Source: JANXUC01 sp043782485 (GTDB lineage: Bacteria; Acidobacteriota; Terriglobia; Terriglobales; Acidobacteriaceae). From it: a stretch of 48,530 nt of DNA. The stretch spans positions 1 through 48,530 of the forward strand of contig JAYWAL010000015.1 of assembly GCA_043782485.1 (NCBI GenBank). Reading direction: 5' to 3'. Below, one piece after another: positions 32,833-41,310 of the stretch (the first letter of the stretch is position 1; the number at the start of each line of letters is the position of its first letter). The translations under genes were made by a program, and so were the position numbers. The notes under the pieces were generated by a model. It had not been told where the DNA came from, searched no databases, and was given only the letters and a program-made list of their open reading frames with translations.

Positions 32833-33603
32833 CTACAGCACCCGCAATTCGTTCCGCAATTTATCCACCAGCTTCTTCGCAATCTCAGCCGGAGAGCCTT
32901 CCAGCATCTCCGTCTTCTTCGTTTTCTGCGGCACGTACAGCCGCTCAATTTTTTGCAAATTCGGCGTCAGCGCGCTCTGCACTTCCGCCATCGCCACCTT
33001 GCGCAAAGGCTTGTTCTTGGCCTGCTTAATCCCAATCAGCGTGGCGTAGCGCAGTTTGTTAATCCCCGACTGAATCGTCAGCACCGCCGGCAGCGGCATG
33101 TTCACGTTCTGGAAAAATCCAGCCTCCAGTTCCCTCTTCACGCGAATGCCGCCGTCGGTTTTTTCCAAATGCATAATGATGGTGGCATGGGGCCAGCCCA
33201 GCAGCTCAGCCAAAATCACCCCCGTCTGCGCGAACCCGTAGTCGTCGGATTGCAGCCCGGTAAAGATCAAATCAAACTGCTCGTCTTTGATCGCAGCCGC
33301 AATCGCCCGCGCCGTGTTCAACGCATCCAGGCCAACAAACGCGTCGTCTTCCAAGTGAATCGCCCGGTCAGCGCCCTTAGCCAGCGCCTCGCGCAACACC
33401 TGCCCCGCCCGCGCCGGACCCGACGTGATGGCCACCACCTCGCCGCCGTGCTTCTCCTTCTGCCGCAAAGCCTCTTCCAGCGCGTAGGCGTCAGGCTCGT
33501 TCACTTCATACGACACATCTTCGCGAATCCACTGCCCGGATTCGTTCAGCTTCAGGGGCGCATCTTTCTGCGGCACCTGCTTCATGCAGACCAGAATCTT
33601 CAT
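32833..33603 (-). CDS. etfB: Electron transfer flavoprotein subunit beta
   Basis: The 256-residue AMP-binding partner of EtfA. The start MKILVCMKQVPQKDAPLKLNE is diagnostic, followed by NEPDAYALEEALRQKEKHGGEVVAITSGP and the GLQSDDYGFAQTGVILAELLGWP segment that lines the nucleotide site. The heterodimer accepts electrons from several dehydrogenases and passes them to ETF-QO, also encoded in this cluster. Gene order on the strand is etfB, etfA, hicB-like, ETF-QO. Confidence 0.95.
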   Translation of the reverse strand: MKILVCMKQVPQKDAPLKLNESGQWIREDVSYEVNEPDAYALEEALRQKEKHGGEVVAITSGPARAGQVLREALAKGADRAIHLEDDAFVGLDALNTARAIAAAIKDEQFDLIFTGLQSDDYGFAQTGVILAELLGWPHATIIMHLEKTDGGIRVKRELEAGFFQNVNMPLPAVLTIQSGINKLRYATLIGIKQAKNKPLRKVAMAEVQSALTPNLQKIERLYVPQKTKKTEMLEGSPAEIAKKLVDKLRNELRVL

Positions 33604-33614
33604 CAGTCACCTTC

Positions 33615-33655
33615 GGGCCGTCGGCTCTCGGCTGTCAGCTTTCGGCTAACGGCCC
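33615..33655. repeat. Short intergenic inverted repeat
   Basis: GGGCCGT (33615-33621) / ACGGCCC (33649-33655) enclosing a GGCTGTCAGCTTTCGGCTA core. The complement AGCTGACAGCCGANAGCCGAC recurs at 43572-43592 at the end of the S9 peptidase gene. Confidence 0.5.
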
Positions 33656-33784
33656 GGGGATCCCTGCTTAGCGGCTCGGCCAAACTGGTTAGTATACGCG
33701 GGGAGGAAGGCGGCTTCTAGGAGTGGTGGCACGCATGGATGGTGCTGGCCGATGCTACGATGGTGGACTCGACCGGAGTCATGC

Positions 33785-35014
33785 ATGCAGTTATCGGTTG
33801 TCTCCTTAGTCTTCCTCAGTGCGGCCGTGGCTGCGGCACAAGCCCCCGACCCGCCCGAGGTCTCAAGCCCGGTACATCTGGCGCCCGAAGCAGCAGCCGC
33901 GTTGGTTGAGAAACGGGTTCCGGCTGTCTATCCGGGGAAGGCCAGCCAGAAAGGTGTCCAAGGAAGCGTCGTCCTCAGGGTTATTATCGCGGAAAACGGG
34001 GACGTCAAGGACGCCAGCGTGGTTTCTGGCGACCCGGAATTGACCCAAGCGGCCATCGACTCCATGCGGCAATGGAAGTACAAACCCTATGCGGTCGACG
34101 GGAAACCTGTGCTGGTAGAAACGCAGGTTACATTTGGATTCCACATCAAGCCGCCTCCCCCGCCCCCACCGCTGGGTAAATTTGAGGACGGCCAGTACCG
34201 AAATGAGTTTTTCGGAATCGGTTATCCACTCTCAACGGAATGGGTCAGGGAAACGGGCATCGTGCGGAGGCAACTCGCGTCGGGAAGCAATGTTCCCTCT
34301 TCCACGCAGGTGCTGTTAGCCGCGTTGCACGTACCTTCGAAATCGGATGGTCTGGTAGCCGATTCCTCGCTGGTGATCGTGGCCACCGCGGTGCCGGCCC
34401 AAGCGGACGCGAGGGAGAATCTGGTATCCGAAATAGTCACGTTGCAAGCAGAGAAAATGGGGAAACCGCGTGGCGAAATTACGTCCATTACTGTTGCTGG
34501 ACTCACTATTTACCGCGCCGATGTCCAGCCAAGTAAGGGTGGGGCTGACCATCAGTCGATTCTTTGCGCTGTGGCCAAAGGGTATTTGCTGCGTTGGAAT
34601 TTCCTGGCGACTTCGGAGTCTGCCTTAGATGATGCTGTTGGAACGCTCATGACGATGACGAAGTGGGAGGCGCCACCAACGCCCGTTCCCAGCAGCACTC
34701 CTCCGGGAGCGGTCTCGAGGGATGAAGTGGTGCGGATTTCCTCAGGCGTTAGTGCGGGGCGCATCGTTAAGAAAGTGGCGCCTAGCTATCCTCCTGATGC
34801 CAAATACGCGCACGTTCAGGGCACAGTTGTGCTGCACGCGACGATCGACAAGAGTGGCAACGTGATCGATCTGGAAGCGATTGCAGGGCCCGTGGAGTTG
34901 GTTCCGTCCTCCGTGAGCGCGGTGCGGCAATGGAAGTACAGGCCGTATTTGCTAAAGGGGGAGCCGATTGAAATCGATACCACGATTGAGGTTCGGTATA
35001 CGCTGGGTGGATAG
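33785..35014 (+). CDS. Secreted protein with two TonB-like C-terminal domains around a central domain
   Basis: About 409 residues from the ATG at 33785, which opens the signal peptide MQLSVVSLVFLSAAVAAAQA. Residues about 30-135 form a first TonB-C-like domain (VQGSVVLRVIIAENGDVKDASVVSGDPELTQAAIDSMRQWKYKPY), followed by a Pro7 run. A central domain (about 145-300) starts DGQYRNEFFGIGYPLSTEW. A second TonB-C-like domain follows (about 320-409; VQGTVVLHATIDKSGNVIDLEAIAGPVELVPSSVSAVRQWKYRPYLLKG). There is no inner-membrane anchor, so classical TonB function is doubtful. The central domain is homologous to the next gene, which overlaps its end. Confidence 0.8.
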   Translation: MQLSVVSLVFLSAAVAAAQAPDPPEVSSPVHLAPEAAAALVEKRVPAVYPGKASQKGVQGSVVLRVIIAENGDVKDASVVSGDPELTQAAIDSMRQWKYKPYAVDGKPVLVETQVTFGFHIKPPPPPPPLGKFEDGQYRNEFFGIGYPLSTEWVRETGIVRRQLASGSNVPSSTQVLLAALHVPSKSDGLVADSSLVIVATAVPAQADARENLVSEIVTLQAEKMGKPRGEITSITVAGLTIYRADVQPSKGGADHQSILCAVAKGYLLRWNFLATSESALDDAVGTLMTMTKWEAPPTPVPSSTPPGAVSRDEVVRISSGVSAGRIVKKVAPSYPPDAKYAHVQGTVVLHATIDKSGNVIDLEAIAGPVELVPSSVSAVRQWKYRPYLLKGEPIEIDTTIEVRYTLGG

Positions 35015-35630
35015 ACTCTTTGGCGTTGAAGCTTGTCTCGTGGCGGCGGTCGTAGGTTTCTCCGCAGCGTTGGCGGCTCAAACCGACCCCGGCACCTTCA
35101 ACGAAGCCACCCACCTCTACCGTAACCGCACCTACGCCATCACCTGCAAAGTTCCTGCCGGATGGGTTCTCCGCACCGCCCAAATGCAGCCCAGCGACTC
35201 CACCACCAACCAGGTCCTTCTCGCCGCCTTCGAGCGCCCACCAGAAGCCGCCGGCCCCGCCCCAGCCTCCACCATCCTCATCGCCACCGAAGCGCAGTCG
35301 AACTACCCTGCCGTCAAGACCGCGGAAGACTATTTCGCGCCGCTCACAGAAGTGGTCACCGCAAAGGGCTTCCAGGCGGTGAACGACCCCTATCCGTTCA
35401 AAGTCGGCACGCAGGCAGTAACGCGAGAAGACTTCACCCGCGAGCAAAAGGACCGCCCGACCACCTACCAGTCCACGCTCGTCACCCTCGCCCACAGCCA
35501 AATCGTTTCCTTCACCTTCCTGGCCGCCAGCGAAGACGAAGTGGACGACCTGATCGGGAACCTGTCGTTTTCGTTAAACGCAGCTCCTAAAATCGCCAGA
35601 AAAACGCCCTCCAAGTCGAAACCGAACTAG
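35007..35630 (+). CDS. Secreted hypothetical protein related to the upstream central domain
   Basis: About 207 residues if started at the GTG at 35007, which overlaps the previous stop and opens a hydrophobic leader (LVAAVVGFSAALAA); TTG codons at 34968 and 34986 are alternatives. The mature part (LYRNRTYAITCKVPAGWVLR...NQVLLAAFERP...STILIATEAQ...SFTFLAASEDEVDDLIGNL) parallels the central domain of the upstream protein, segment by segment. The two are likely translationally coupled and result from duplication. No catalytic motif is seen and function is unknown. Confidence 0.75.
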   Translation: MDRLFGVEACLVAAVVGFSAALAAQTDPGTFNEATHLYRNRTYAITCKVPAGWVLRTAQMQPSDSTTNQVLLAAFERPPEAAGPAPASTILIATEAQSNYPAVKTAEDYFAPLTEVVTAKGFQAVNDPYPFKVGTQAVTREDFTREQKDRPTTYQSTLVTLAHSQIVSFTFLAASEDEVDDLIGNLSFSLNAAPKIARKTPSKSKPN

Positions 35631-35708
35631 CCCCAAAATGGGTCTCCGCAACCTCCACGAACCACAAGGGTTACACTCCATTTTCGCCCCCAAAAAGTAG
35701 CGCGCCCG

Positions 35709-35717
35709 TGCTATAAT
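35709..35717 (+). promoter_or_regulatory. Extended -10 promoter of gyrB
   Basis: TGCTATAAT at 35709-35717, part of CGTGCTATAATTTG, shared with gyrA except for one base. It lies 118 bp before the gyrB start. No clear -35 element. Confidence 0.6.
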
Positions 35718-35834
35718 TTGAAGAGTCGGAAAAGTCCATAACTACGTTGAATTTCAACGATTTGACGTGATTTCAGCGGCTCTCCGGCACGCGCTTTTCT
35801 GGGCTCGCAACTTACGCACTTCCCCACGGTAAAA

Positions 35835-38453
35835 ATGGCCACTAAAGAGACGATCGTAGATACCCCCGCGGAAACGAAAAGCAAGAACGGAAAGGTCACC
35901 CCCATCAACGGCAACGAGTACAACGCGGACTCCATCAAAGTCCTCGGCGGCATGGAGGCTGTGCGCAAACGCCCCGCCATGTATATCGGCTCCACCGGCG
36001 ATATTGGGCTGCACCATCTCGTCTACGAAGTCGTCGACAACTCCGTCGATGAAGCTCTCGCCGGCCACGCCGACAAAATCGAAGTCACCATCCATCTCGA
36101 CAATTCCATCACCGTTGTCGATAACGGCCGCGGCATTCCCGTGGACATGATGGACATCGATGGCGAAAAAATTCCCGCCGCGCAGGTCGTGATGACCACG
36201 CTGCACGCGGGCGGAAAATTCGACTCTTCCACCTACAAAGTCTCCGGCGGACTGCACGGCGTCGGCGTTTCCTGCGTCAACGCCCTCAGCGAAGAATTCA
36301 ATCTGGAAATCTGGCGCGACGGCTTCACTTGGGAACAGAGCTATTCCAAAGGCGATCCCACCAGCAAGCTGAAAAAAGCTGGTGCCTCCAAAAAGCGCGG
36401 CACCAAAGTTACCTTCCTGCCCGACCGCACCATCTTCACCGCCACGGAATACAACTTCGACACCTTAGCGCAGCGCCTTCGCGAACTGGCGTTCTTGAAC
36501 AAGGGCCTGGTCATCACGCTCACCGACGAGCGCACCAACGACGCCAAGACCGGCGAAGCCAAGGTGGCGGAGTTCAAGTACACCGGCGGCATTACCGAAT
36601 TCATCAAGCATCTCAACCGCGGCAAACAAGTCCTCCACGAAAAGCCCATCTACATGGAAGACGAGCGCGATAACGTCGCCATGGAAATCGGCATTCAGTA
36701 CAACGACGCCTATTCCGAAAGCGTCTTCAGCTTTGCCAACAACATCAACACCGTGGATGGTGGCACGCACCTTACCGGATTTCGTCAGGCGCTGACCCGC
36801 ACCATTAACTCCGCCGGACAACAGCTGGGCCTCTTCAAAGACGTGAAGGAAAACCTGACCGGAGACGACGTCCGCGAAGGTCTCGTCGCCGTCATCAGCG
36901 TCAAGCTTTCGCAGCCCCAGTTTGAAGGCCAAACCAAAGGCAAGCTCAATTCCGATATCGCCGGGACCGTTCAGGCCTTCGTCAACGAAAAGCTCGGTGC
37001 GTTCTTTGAACAGAACACCACCGTGGCCAAAAAAGTCATCAACAAAGCCATTGACGCCGCCCGCGCCCGCGAAGCTGCCCGCAAAGCCCGCGATCTCACC
37101 CGCCGCAAAGGCGTGCTCGATGGCGGCGGCCTCCCCGGCAAACTCGCCGACTGCTCCGAAAAAGATCCGGAACGCTGCGAGCTCTACCTGGTCGAGGGCG
37201 AGTCCGCCGGTGGCACCGCCAAGCAGGGCCGCGACCGCCGCTTCCAGGCCATTCTTCCACTCAAAGGCAAAATCCTCAACGTGGAAAAAGCCCGCTACGA
37301 CAAAATGCTGGCCCACGAAGAAATTCGCTGCATGATCACCGCCCTCGGCACCGGCATTTCCAAAGACGATTTCGATCCAACCAAAGTCCGCTACGGCAAG
37401 ATCATCCTCATGACCGACGCCGACGTCGACGGATCCCACATCCGCACGCTGCTGCTCACGTTCTTTTTCCGGCACATGCAGGAACTCATCAAGCGCGGCA
37501 ATATTTTCATCGCCCAACCGCCGCTCTACTCCATCAAGAAGGGCAAATCGCTCCAGTTCATCAAGGATGACCGCGAATTCGTCAAAGTCATGGTCAAGCG
37601 CGCCTCGGACGGCATCACCATCCGCTTCGGCGAAGGCGCGGCCAAAATTGAAGGCGCGGCCCTGGCCAAGTTCATCACGCTGCTCAACGAGTACCTGGGC
37701 TTCGCCGATAAAGTCGGCAAGCGCCTGCGCGACGAAAAAGTCACCGAGATGCTTCCCGGCCTCGACCTCTCCAAGCGCGCCGATTTCGAAGGCGACAAGA
37801 ACACGCTGCCGCCCAAGCTGCAAAAGCTGGAAAAGGCACTCAAGGCCATGACCAAAGAGCGTGGCTTCAAAAGCGTTGCCACCCGCTTTGATGAAGAGCA
37901 CAGCCTCTGGGAAGTTTCCTACGTCAGCAGTCAGGGCGCGGAATACGTCATCCGCTGGGAACTGGCCTCCAGCGCCGAGTACCGCCAGATGATCACCAAG
38001 TACCGCCAGATCGAAGCCAACCTCGAACCACCCTTTATCGTCGAGCACCTCAAGAAGACTTCCAAAGCCGAAGAGGCTGAAGTCGAAGAAGAAGATTCTG
38101 AAACAGCTGACATGACCGTGGAAGACAAGGCCGACAAAAAGGCCAAGGCCGTGAAGCGTACCTCCGACCGCGAGCCAGTGGAGAAGAACACGCCCCGCGA
38201 ACTGCTGGAATACGTCCTAGCCGAAGGCAAGAAAGACTTCGTAGTCCAGCGTTACAAGGGCCTGGGCGAAATGACGGCCGAGCAACTCTGGTCCACCACC
38301 ATGAACCCGGAAACCCGCACGCTGCTCTCCGTTAAGCTGGAAGACATTGCCGAGTGCGAAACCATCTTCACCACCCTAATGGGCGAAGACGTCGAATCCC
38401 GCCGCAAGTTCATCGTAGAAAACGCCCTCGACGTCAAGAACCTTGACATCTAG
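35835..38453 (+). CDS. gyrB: DNA gyrase subunit B
   Basis: The ATPase subunit, 872 residues. The GHKL ATP site shows EVVDNSVDEALAGHADK, VDNGRGIPVD and GGLHGVGVS. The TOPRIM domain carries LVEGESAGGTAKQGRDRRFQAILPLKGKILNVEKAR and the metal-binding DADVDGSHIRTLLLTFF. In EGESAGG the Asp of the usual EGDSAGG (E. coli Asp426) is Glu. An acidic/basic low-complexity insertion (about 743-783, EEAEVEEEDSETADMTVEDK...) precedes the conserved C-terminal block VVQRYKGLGEMTAEQLWSTTMNPETRTLL. It is not linked to dnaA-dnaN, unlike in many bacteria. Confidence 0.97.
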   Translation: MATKETIVDTPAETKSKNGKVTPINGNEYNADSIKVLGGMEAVRKRPAMYIGSTGDIGLHHLVYEVVDNSVDEALAGHADKIEVTIHLDNSITVVDNGRGIPVDMMDIDGEKIPAAQVVMTTLHAGGKFDSSTYKVSGGLHGVGVSCVNALSEEFNLEIWRDGFTWEQSYSKGDPTSKLKKAGASKKRGTKVTFLPDRTIFTATEYNFDTLAQRLRELAFLNKGLVITLTDERTNDAKTGEAKVAEFKYTGGITEFIKHLNRGKQVLHEKPIYMEDERDNVAMEIGIQYNDAYSESVFSFANNINTVDGGTHLTGFRQALTRTINSAGQQLGLFKDVKENLTGDDVREGLVAVISVKLSQPQFEGQTKGKLNSDIAGTVQAFVNEKLGAFFEQNTTVAKKVINKAIDAARAREAARKARDLTRRKGVLDGGGLPGKLADCSEKDPERCELYLVEGESAGGTAKQGRDRRFQAILPLKGKILNVEKARYDKMLAHEEIRCMITALGTGISKDDFDPTKVRYGKIILMTDADVDGSHIRTLLLTFFFRHMQELIKRGNIFIAQPPLYSIKKGKSLQFIKDDREFVKVMVKRASDGITIRFGEGAAKIEGAALAKFITLLNEYLGFADKVGKRLRDEKVTEMLPGLDLSKRADFEGDKNTLPPKLQKLEKALKAMTKERGFKSVATRFDEEHSLWEVSYVSSQGAEYVIRWELASSAEYRQMITKYRQIEANLEPPFIVEHLKKTSKAEEAEVEEEDSETADMTVEDKADKKAKAVKRTSDREPVEKNTPRELLEYVLAEGKKDFVVQRYKGLGEMTAEQLWSTTMNPETRTLLSVKLEDIAECETIFTTLMGEDVESRRKFIVENALDVKNLDI

Positions 38454-39081
38454 AGCGGCTCTGAACAAGTATCTTTTGTTGGAATTGTCATTCCCAGCTG
38501 TTGGAATTGTCATTCCCAGCGAAGCGAGGAATCCCCAGGGTGCCGAGAGCGCCCGATACTCTCCAGCTCTCCAGCTCTCTTGCTTTCTTGCAACGCCCTT
38601 GCAAATGCCAGGCACGGTAGCACCGGGCTTCAGCCCGGCGACACAGCCTTAAAAATGGACGGGCTTTAGCCCCCGAAGTAAGGGCTAGGTCTGCCAACCC
38701 CGACTTCTTCAGCCTTCAGAAAAAGTCGATTGAGGCAAGCTTTTGGGCGGCGCAGCACTTCAGTGCTGCGATAAGTCTTTTGGAATGAATGGGCTTTAGC
38801 CCCCGATGTAAGGACGTGTTCCAACCCGCGAACCATATGTCGCCAACTCTATAACGAGGGCGTGTTTCATAAACGCTTCGTATCAGGGCGCGGCTTCAGC
38901 CGCTGCAGCAAGAATGTCATCGCTTCCATCAGCTACTTATGCAACACGCTCTAGGGCGAAGCGAGAAAACCACCCCAACATAACACTCCACAACTGTCCC
39001 CGATTCCCTTTCCCAGCCGTCTCCCGCTACAATTGTTCTCGCCGAAGTCTTCCAAATTCAGCGCCACCCCAGAAGGACGCC
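38454..39081. repeat. Gene-free repeat-rich region after gyrB
   Basis: This 628-bp stretch holds no convincing gene. It contains a 21-bp direct repeat GTTGGAATTGTCATTCCCAG (38478-38498 and 38500-38520), the composite palindromic element at 38598-38813, and a fragment of the 118-bp unit (about 38876-38915, CGTATCAGGGCGCGGCTTCA). The ribosome binding site AGAAGGA for the M13 peptidase lies at the end. Confidence 0.7.
38598..38813. repeat. Dispersed palindromic repeat element (copy 2, full composite)
   Basis: Begins CTTGCAAATGCCAGGCACGG and carries, in order, the palindromes CCGGGCTTCAGCCCGG, GGGCTTTAGCCCC, GCAGCACTTCAGTGCTGC and again GGGCTTTAGCCCC. The order is repeated at 48293-48530 and partly at 27608-27726, so the unit is a composite of about 220 bp. 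Confidence 0.75.
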
Positions 39082-41166
39082 ATGATGCGACTCGCTCAAC
39101 TTCTCTTAATTTGTTCCATTTTCGCCATCCCAGCGCTAGCCCAATCAGACGCCGCCTCTGAAACCCCCAAACTCCAGCGTTTCGACCCGCAGCAGCCCGA
39201 CCGCGCCCTCGACCCCTGCCAGGATTTCTACAAGTTTTCCTGCCAAAAGTGGTTCTCCGCCAACCCCATCCCCGCTGACCAGGTCGTTTGGGGCACTGGC
39301 AGCGGCCTCAACATCTGGAATCTCAATGTCTCGCGCGAAACCATGGAACTCGCCGCCAAAAAATCCGATCGTAGCCAAGTCGAGCAGCAAGTTGGCGACT
39401 ACTGGTCCGCCTGCATGGACGAAAAGGGCATTGACGCCGCCGCCCTGCGCGACCTCGCCCCCGAACTCAAGCGCATCGCCGCCATCGAAAATAAGGCCAG
39501 CCTCGTCGACGAAGTCGCCCACATGCACCAGCTCCTGCCTGCCGCCTGGGCCGCCGACGGTAACCAAACCGCCGCGCCCCTATTCGGCTTCGGCTCCTCG
39601 CAGGATCTCGATGACGCTTCCCTCGTCATCCTCTCCATCGACCAGGGCGGCCTCGCCCTTCCCAGCCGCGACTTCTATATAAAAGACGATGCCCGCTCCG
39701 TCGAAATCCGCAACAAATATCAGGCCCACCTCCGCAAAATGTTTGAGCTTTCCGGAGAAAGCAAGGAAGCAGCCGCCAAGGATGCCGAGATCGTTCTTAG
39801 CGTGGAAACCGCCCTCGCCAAGCCGCAAATGGATAACGTCAGCCGCCGCGACCCAAAAAAGCTCAACAACAAGTTCTCGCTCGATCAGCTCCAGGCCCTT
39901 ACTCCAAACCTCAACTGGAAGCGCTATCTGGAACTGGTCGGCGCGCCCACCCCGCACCACTACATTGTTAGCTCGCCCGACTTCTTCAAAGCCCTCAACC
40001 AGCTCCTCGCCGAGCACCCGCTCGAGCACTGGAAGACCTACCTGCGCTGGTATCTGCTCCACCAGTCCGCGCCGTATCTTTCGGCCGCCATCGTCGAGGA
40101 AAACTTCAACTTCTACGGCCACACGCTCGCCGGCACCGAAAAGATGCAGCCCCGCTGGCGTCGCTGCGTCCGCGCCGCCGACCGCGATCTCGGCGAGGTC
40201 CTCGGCCAAGCCTACGTCGCTCGCGCTTTCCCGCCCGAGAGTAAGCAACGCGTCGTCGACCTCGTCCACGACATTGAAGGCGCACTCACCGAAGACATTA
40301 AGTCACTCGACTGGATGAGCACCAAGACGAAAGAAGAAGCCGCCAAAAAACTCCAGGGCATCGAAGACAAAATCGGCTATCCCAACCAATGGCGCGACTA
40401 CTCGTCTCTCAAGATCAACAAGGAGAGCTACCTCAACAACGTTCACGCTTCCACCGCCTTCGAGTTCAAGCGCCAGCTCGACAAAGTCGGCAAGCCCGTC
40501 GACCGCGCCGAATGGGGCATGACTCCGCCCACCATCAACGCCTACTATGATCCGCAACTCAACACCATTAACTTCCCCGCCGGAATTCTCCAGCCACCCT
40601 ATTTCGATAAGCAATACGACGCGGCCGTGAACTACGGCGGCATCGGCGCCGTCATCGGCCATGAAATCATCCACGGCTTCGACGACGAAGGCCGCCAATT
40701 CGACGCCTCCGGCAACCTCCGCGACTGGTGGAGCGCCGAGGACTCCAAAGCCTACGACGAACGCGGCAAATGCATTGCTACTGAATACACTCAGGAAATT
40801 CCCGAAGCTGGCCCGGGAGTGAAACAGAACGGCCTCCTCACCCAGGGCGAAGACACCGCCGACAACGGTGGCACCCACCTCGCCCTCATGGCCCTCGAAG
40901 CGGCCCTTAAGAAAGAAGGCAAAACCCTCGACGACAAAGGCGAAGACGGCTGGACCAACCGCCAGCGCTTCTTCCTCTCTTACGGCAACAGTTGGTGTGA
41001 GCAAATGCGCCCCGAAGCCCTCCGCACCATGGTTCTCACCAACCCGCACACCTATCCCAAGTACCGCGTCAACAACACAGTCGCCAACATGCCCGAATTC
41101 CAACAAGCCTTCGGCTGCAAAAAAGGCCAACCCATGGCCCACAACAACGCCTGCCACGTCTGGTAG
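39082..41166 (+). CDS. M13-family zinc metallopeptidase (neprilysin/PepO type)
   Basis: An exported endopeptidase of 694 residues starting MMRLAQLLLICSIFAIPALA at 39082, with AGAAGGA upstream. The N-terminal domain shows the M13 hallmark DPCQDFYKFSCQKWF. Zinc site: His527-Glu528-x2-His531 in VIGHEIIHGFDDEGRQFDA; third ligand Glu590 and Asp594 in GEDTADNGG, with Asp replacing the usual Asn of ENxxD. The ending CKKGQPMAHNNACHVW matches the family C-terminus CxVW. It degrades peptides outside the cytoplasm. It precedes a DPP-IV-type peptidase and ends at a strong terminator. Confidence 0.95.
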   Translation: MMRLAQLLLICSIFAIPALAQSDAASETPKLQRFDPQQPDRALDPCQDFYKFSCQKWFSANPIPADQVVWGTGSGLNIWNLNVSRETMELAAKKSDRSQVEQQVGDYWSACMDEKGIDAAALRDLAPELKRIAAIENKASLVDEVAHMHQLLPAAWAADGNQTAAPLFGFGSSQDLDDASLVILSIDQGGLALPSRDFYIKDDARSVEIRNKYQAHLRKMFELSGESKEAAAKDAEIVLSVETALAKPQMDNVSRRDPKKLNNKFSLDQLQALTPNLNWKRYLELVGAPTPHHYIVSSPDFFKALNQLLAEHPLEHWKTYLRWYLLHQSAPYLSAAIVEENFNFYGHTLAGTEKMQPRWRRCVRAADRDLGEVLGQAYVARAFPPESKQRVVDLVHDIEGALTEDIKSLDWMSTKTKEEAAKKLQGIEDKIGYPNQWRDYSSLKINKESYLNNVHASTAFEFKRQLDKVGKPVDRAEWGMTPPTINAYYDPQLNTINFPAGILQPPYFDKQYDAAVNYGGIGAVIGHEIIHGFDDEGRQFDASGNLRDWWSAEDSKAYDERGKCIATEYTQEIPEAGPGVKQNGLLTQGEDTADNGGTHLALMALEAALKKEGKTLDDKGEDGWTNRQRFFLSYGNSWCEQMRPEALRTMVLTNPHTYPKYRVNNTVANMPEFQQAFGCKKGQPMAHNNACHVW

Positions 41167-41190
41167 TTCTAAAAATGGGATCAATCGGGT

Positions 41191-41235
41191 GCCCCGTCCT
41201 TGTCCGCGTTGCTCAGCGGACAGGGCGGGGCTTTT
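41191..41235 (+). terminator. Rho-independent terminator of the M13 peptidase gene
   Basis: A long stem (GCCCCGTCCTTGTCCGC at 41191-41207 against GCGGACAGGGCGGGGC at 41216-41231, with one unpaired T) followed by TTTT. Confidence 0.88.
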
Positions 41236-41310
41236 GACCGTATACCGCGATCACCCCCTTTACCGCGCCCCACTCCCCATCTAAACTAATCAGTCCCTTC
41301 CGGAGCGAAA

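Noticed and set aside
36465..38048. Long minus-strand frame (527 aa) opposite gyrB
   Set aside because: It is antisense to an unmistakable gyrB, and its sequence is Gly/Ala/Val-biased as expected for the complement of high-GC codons.
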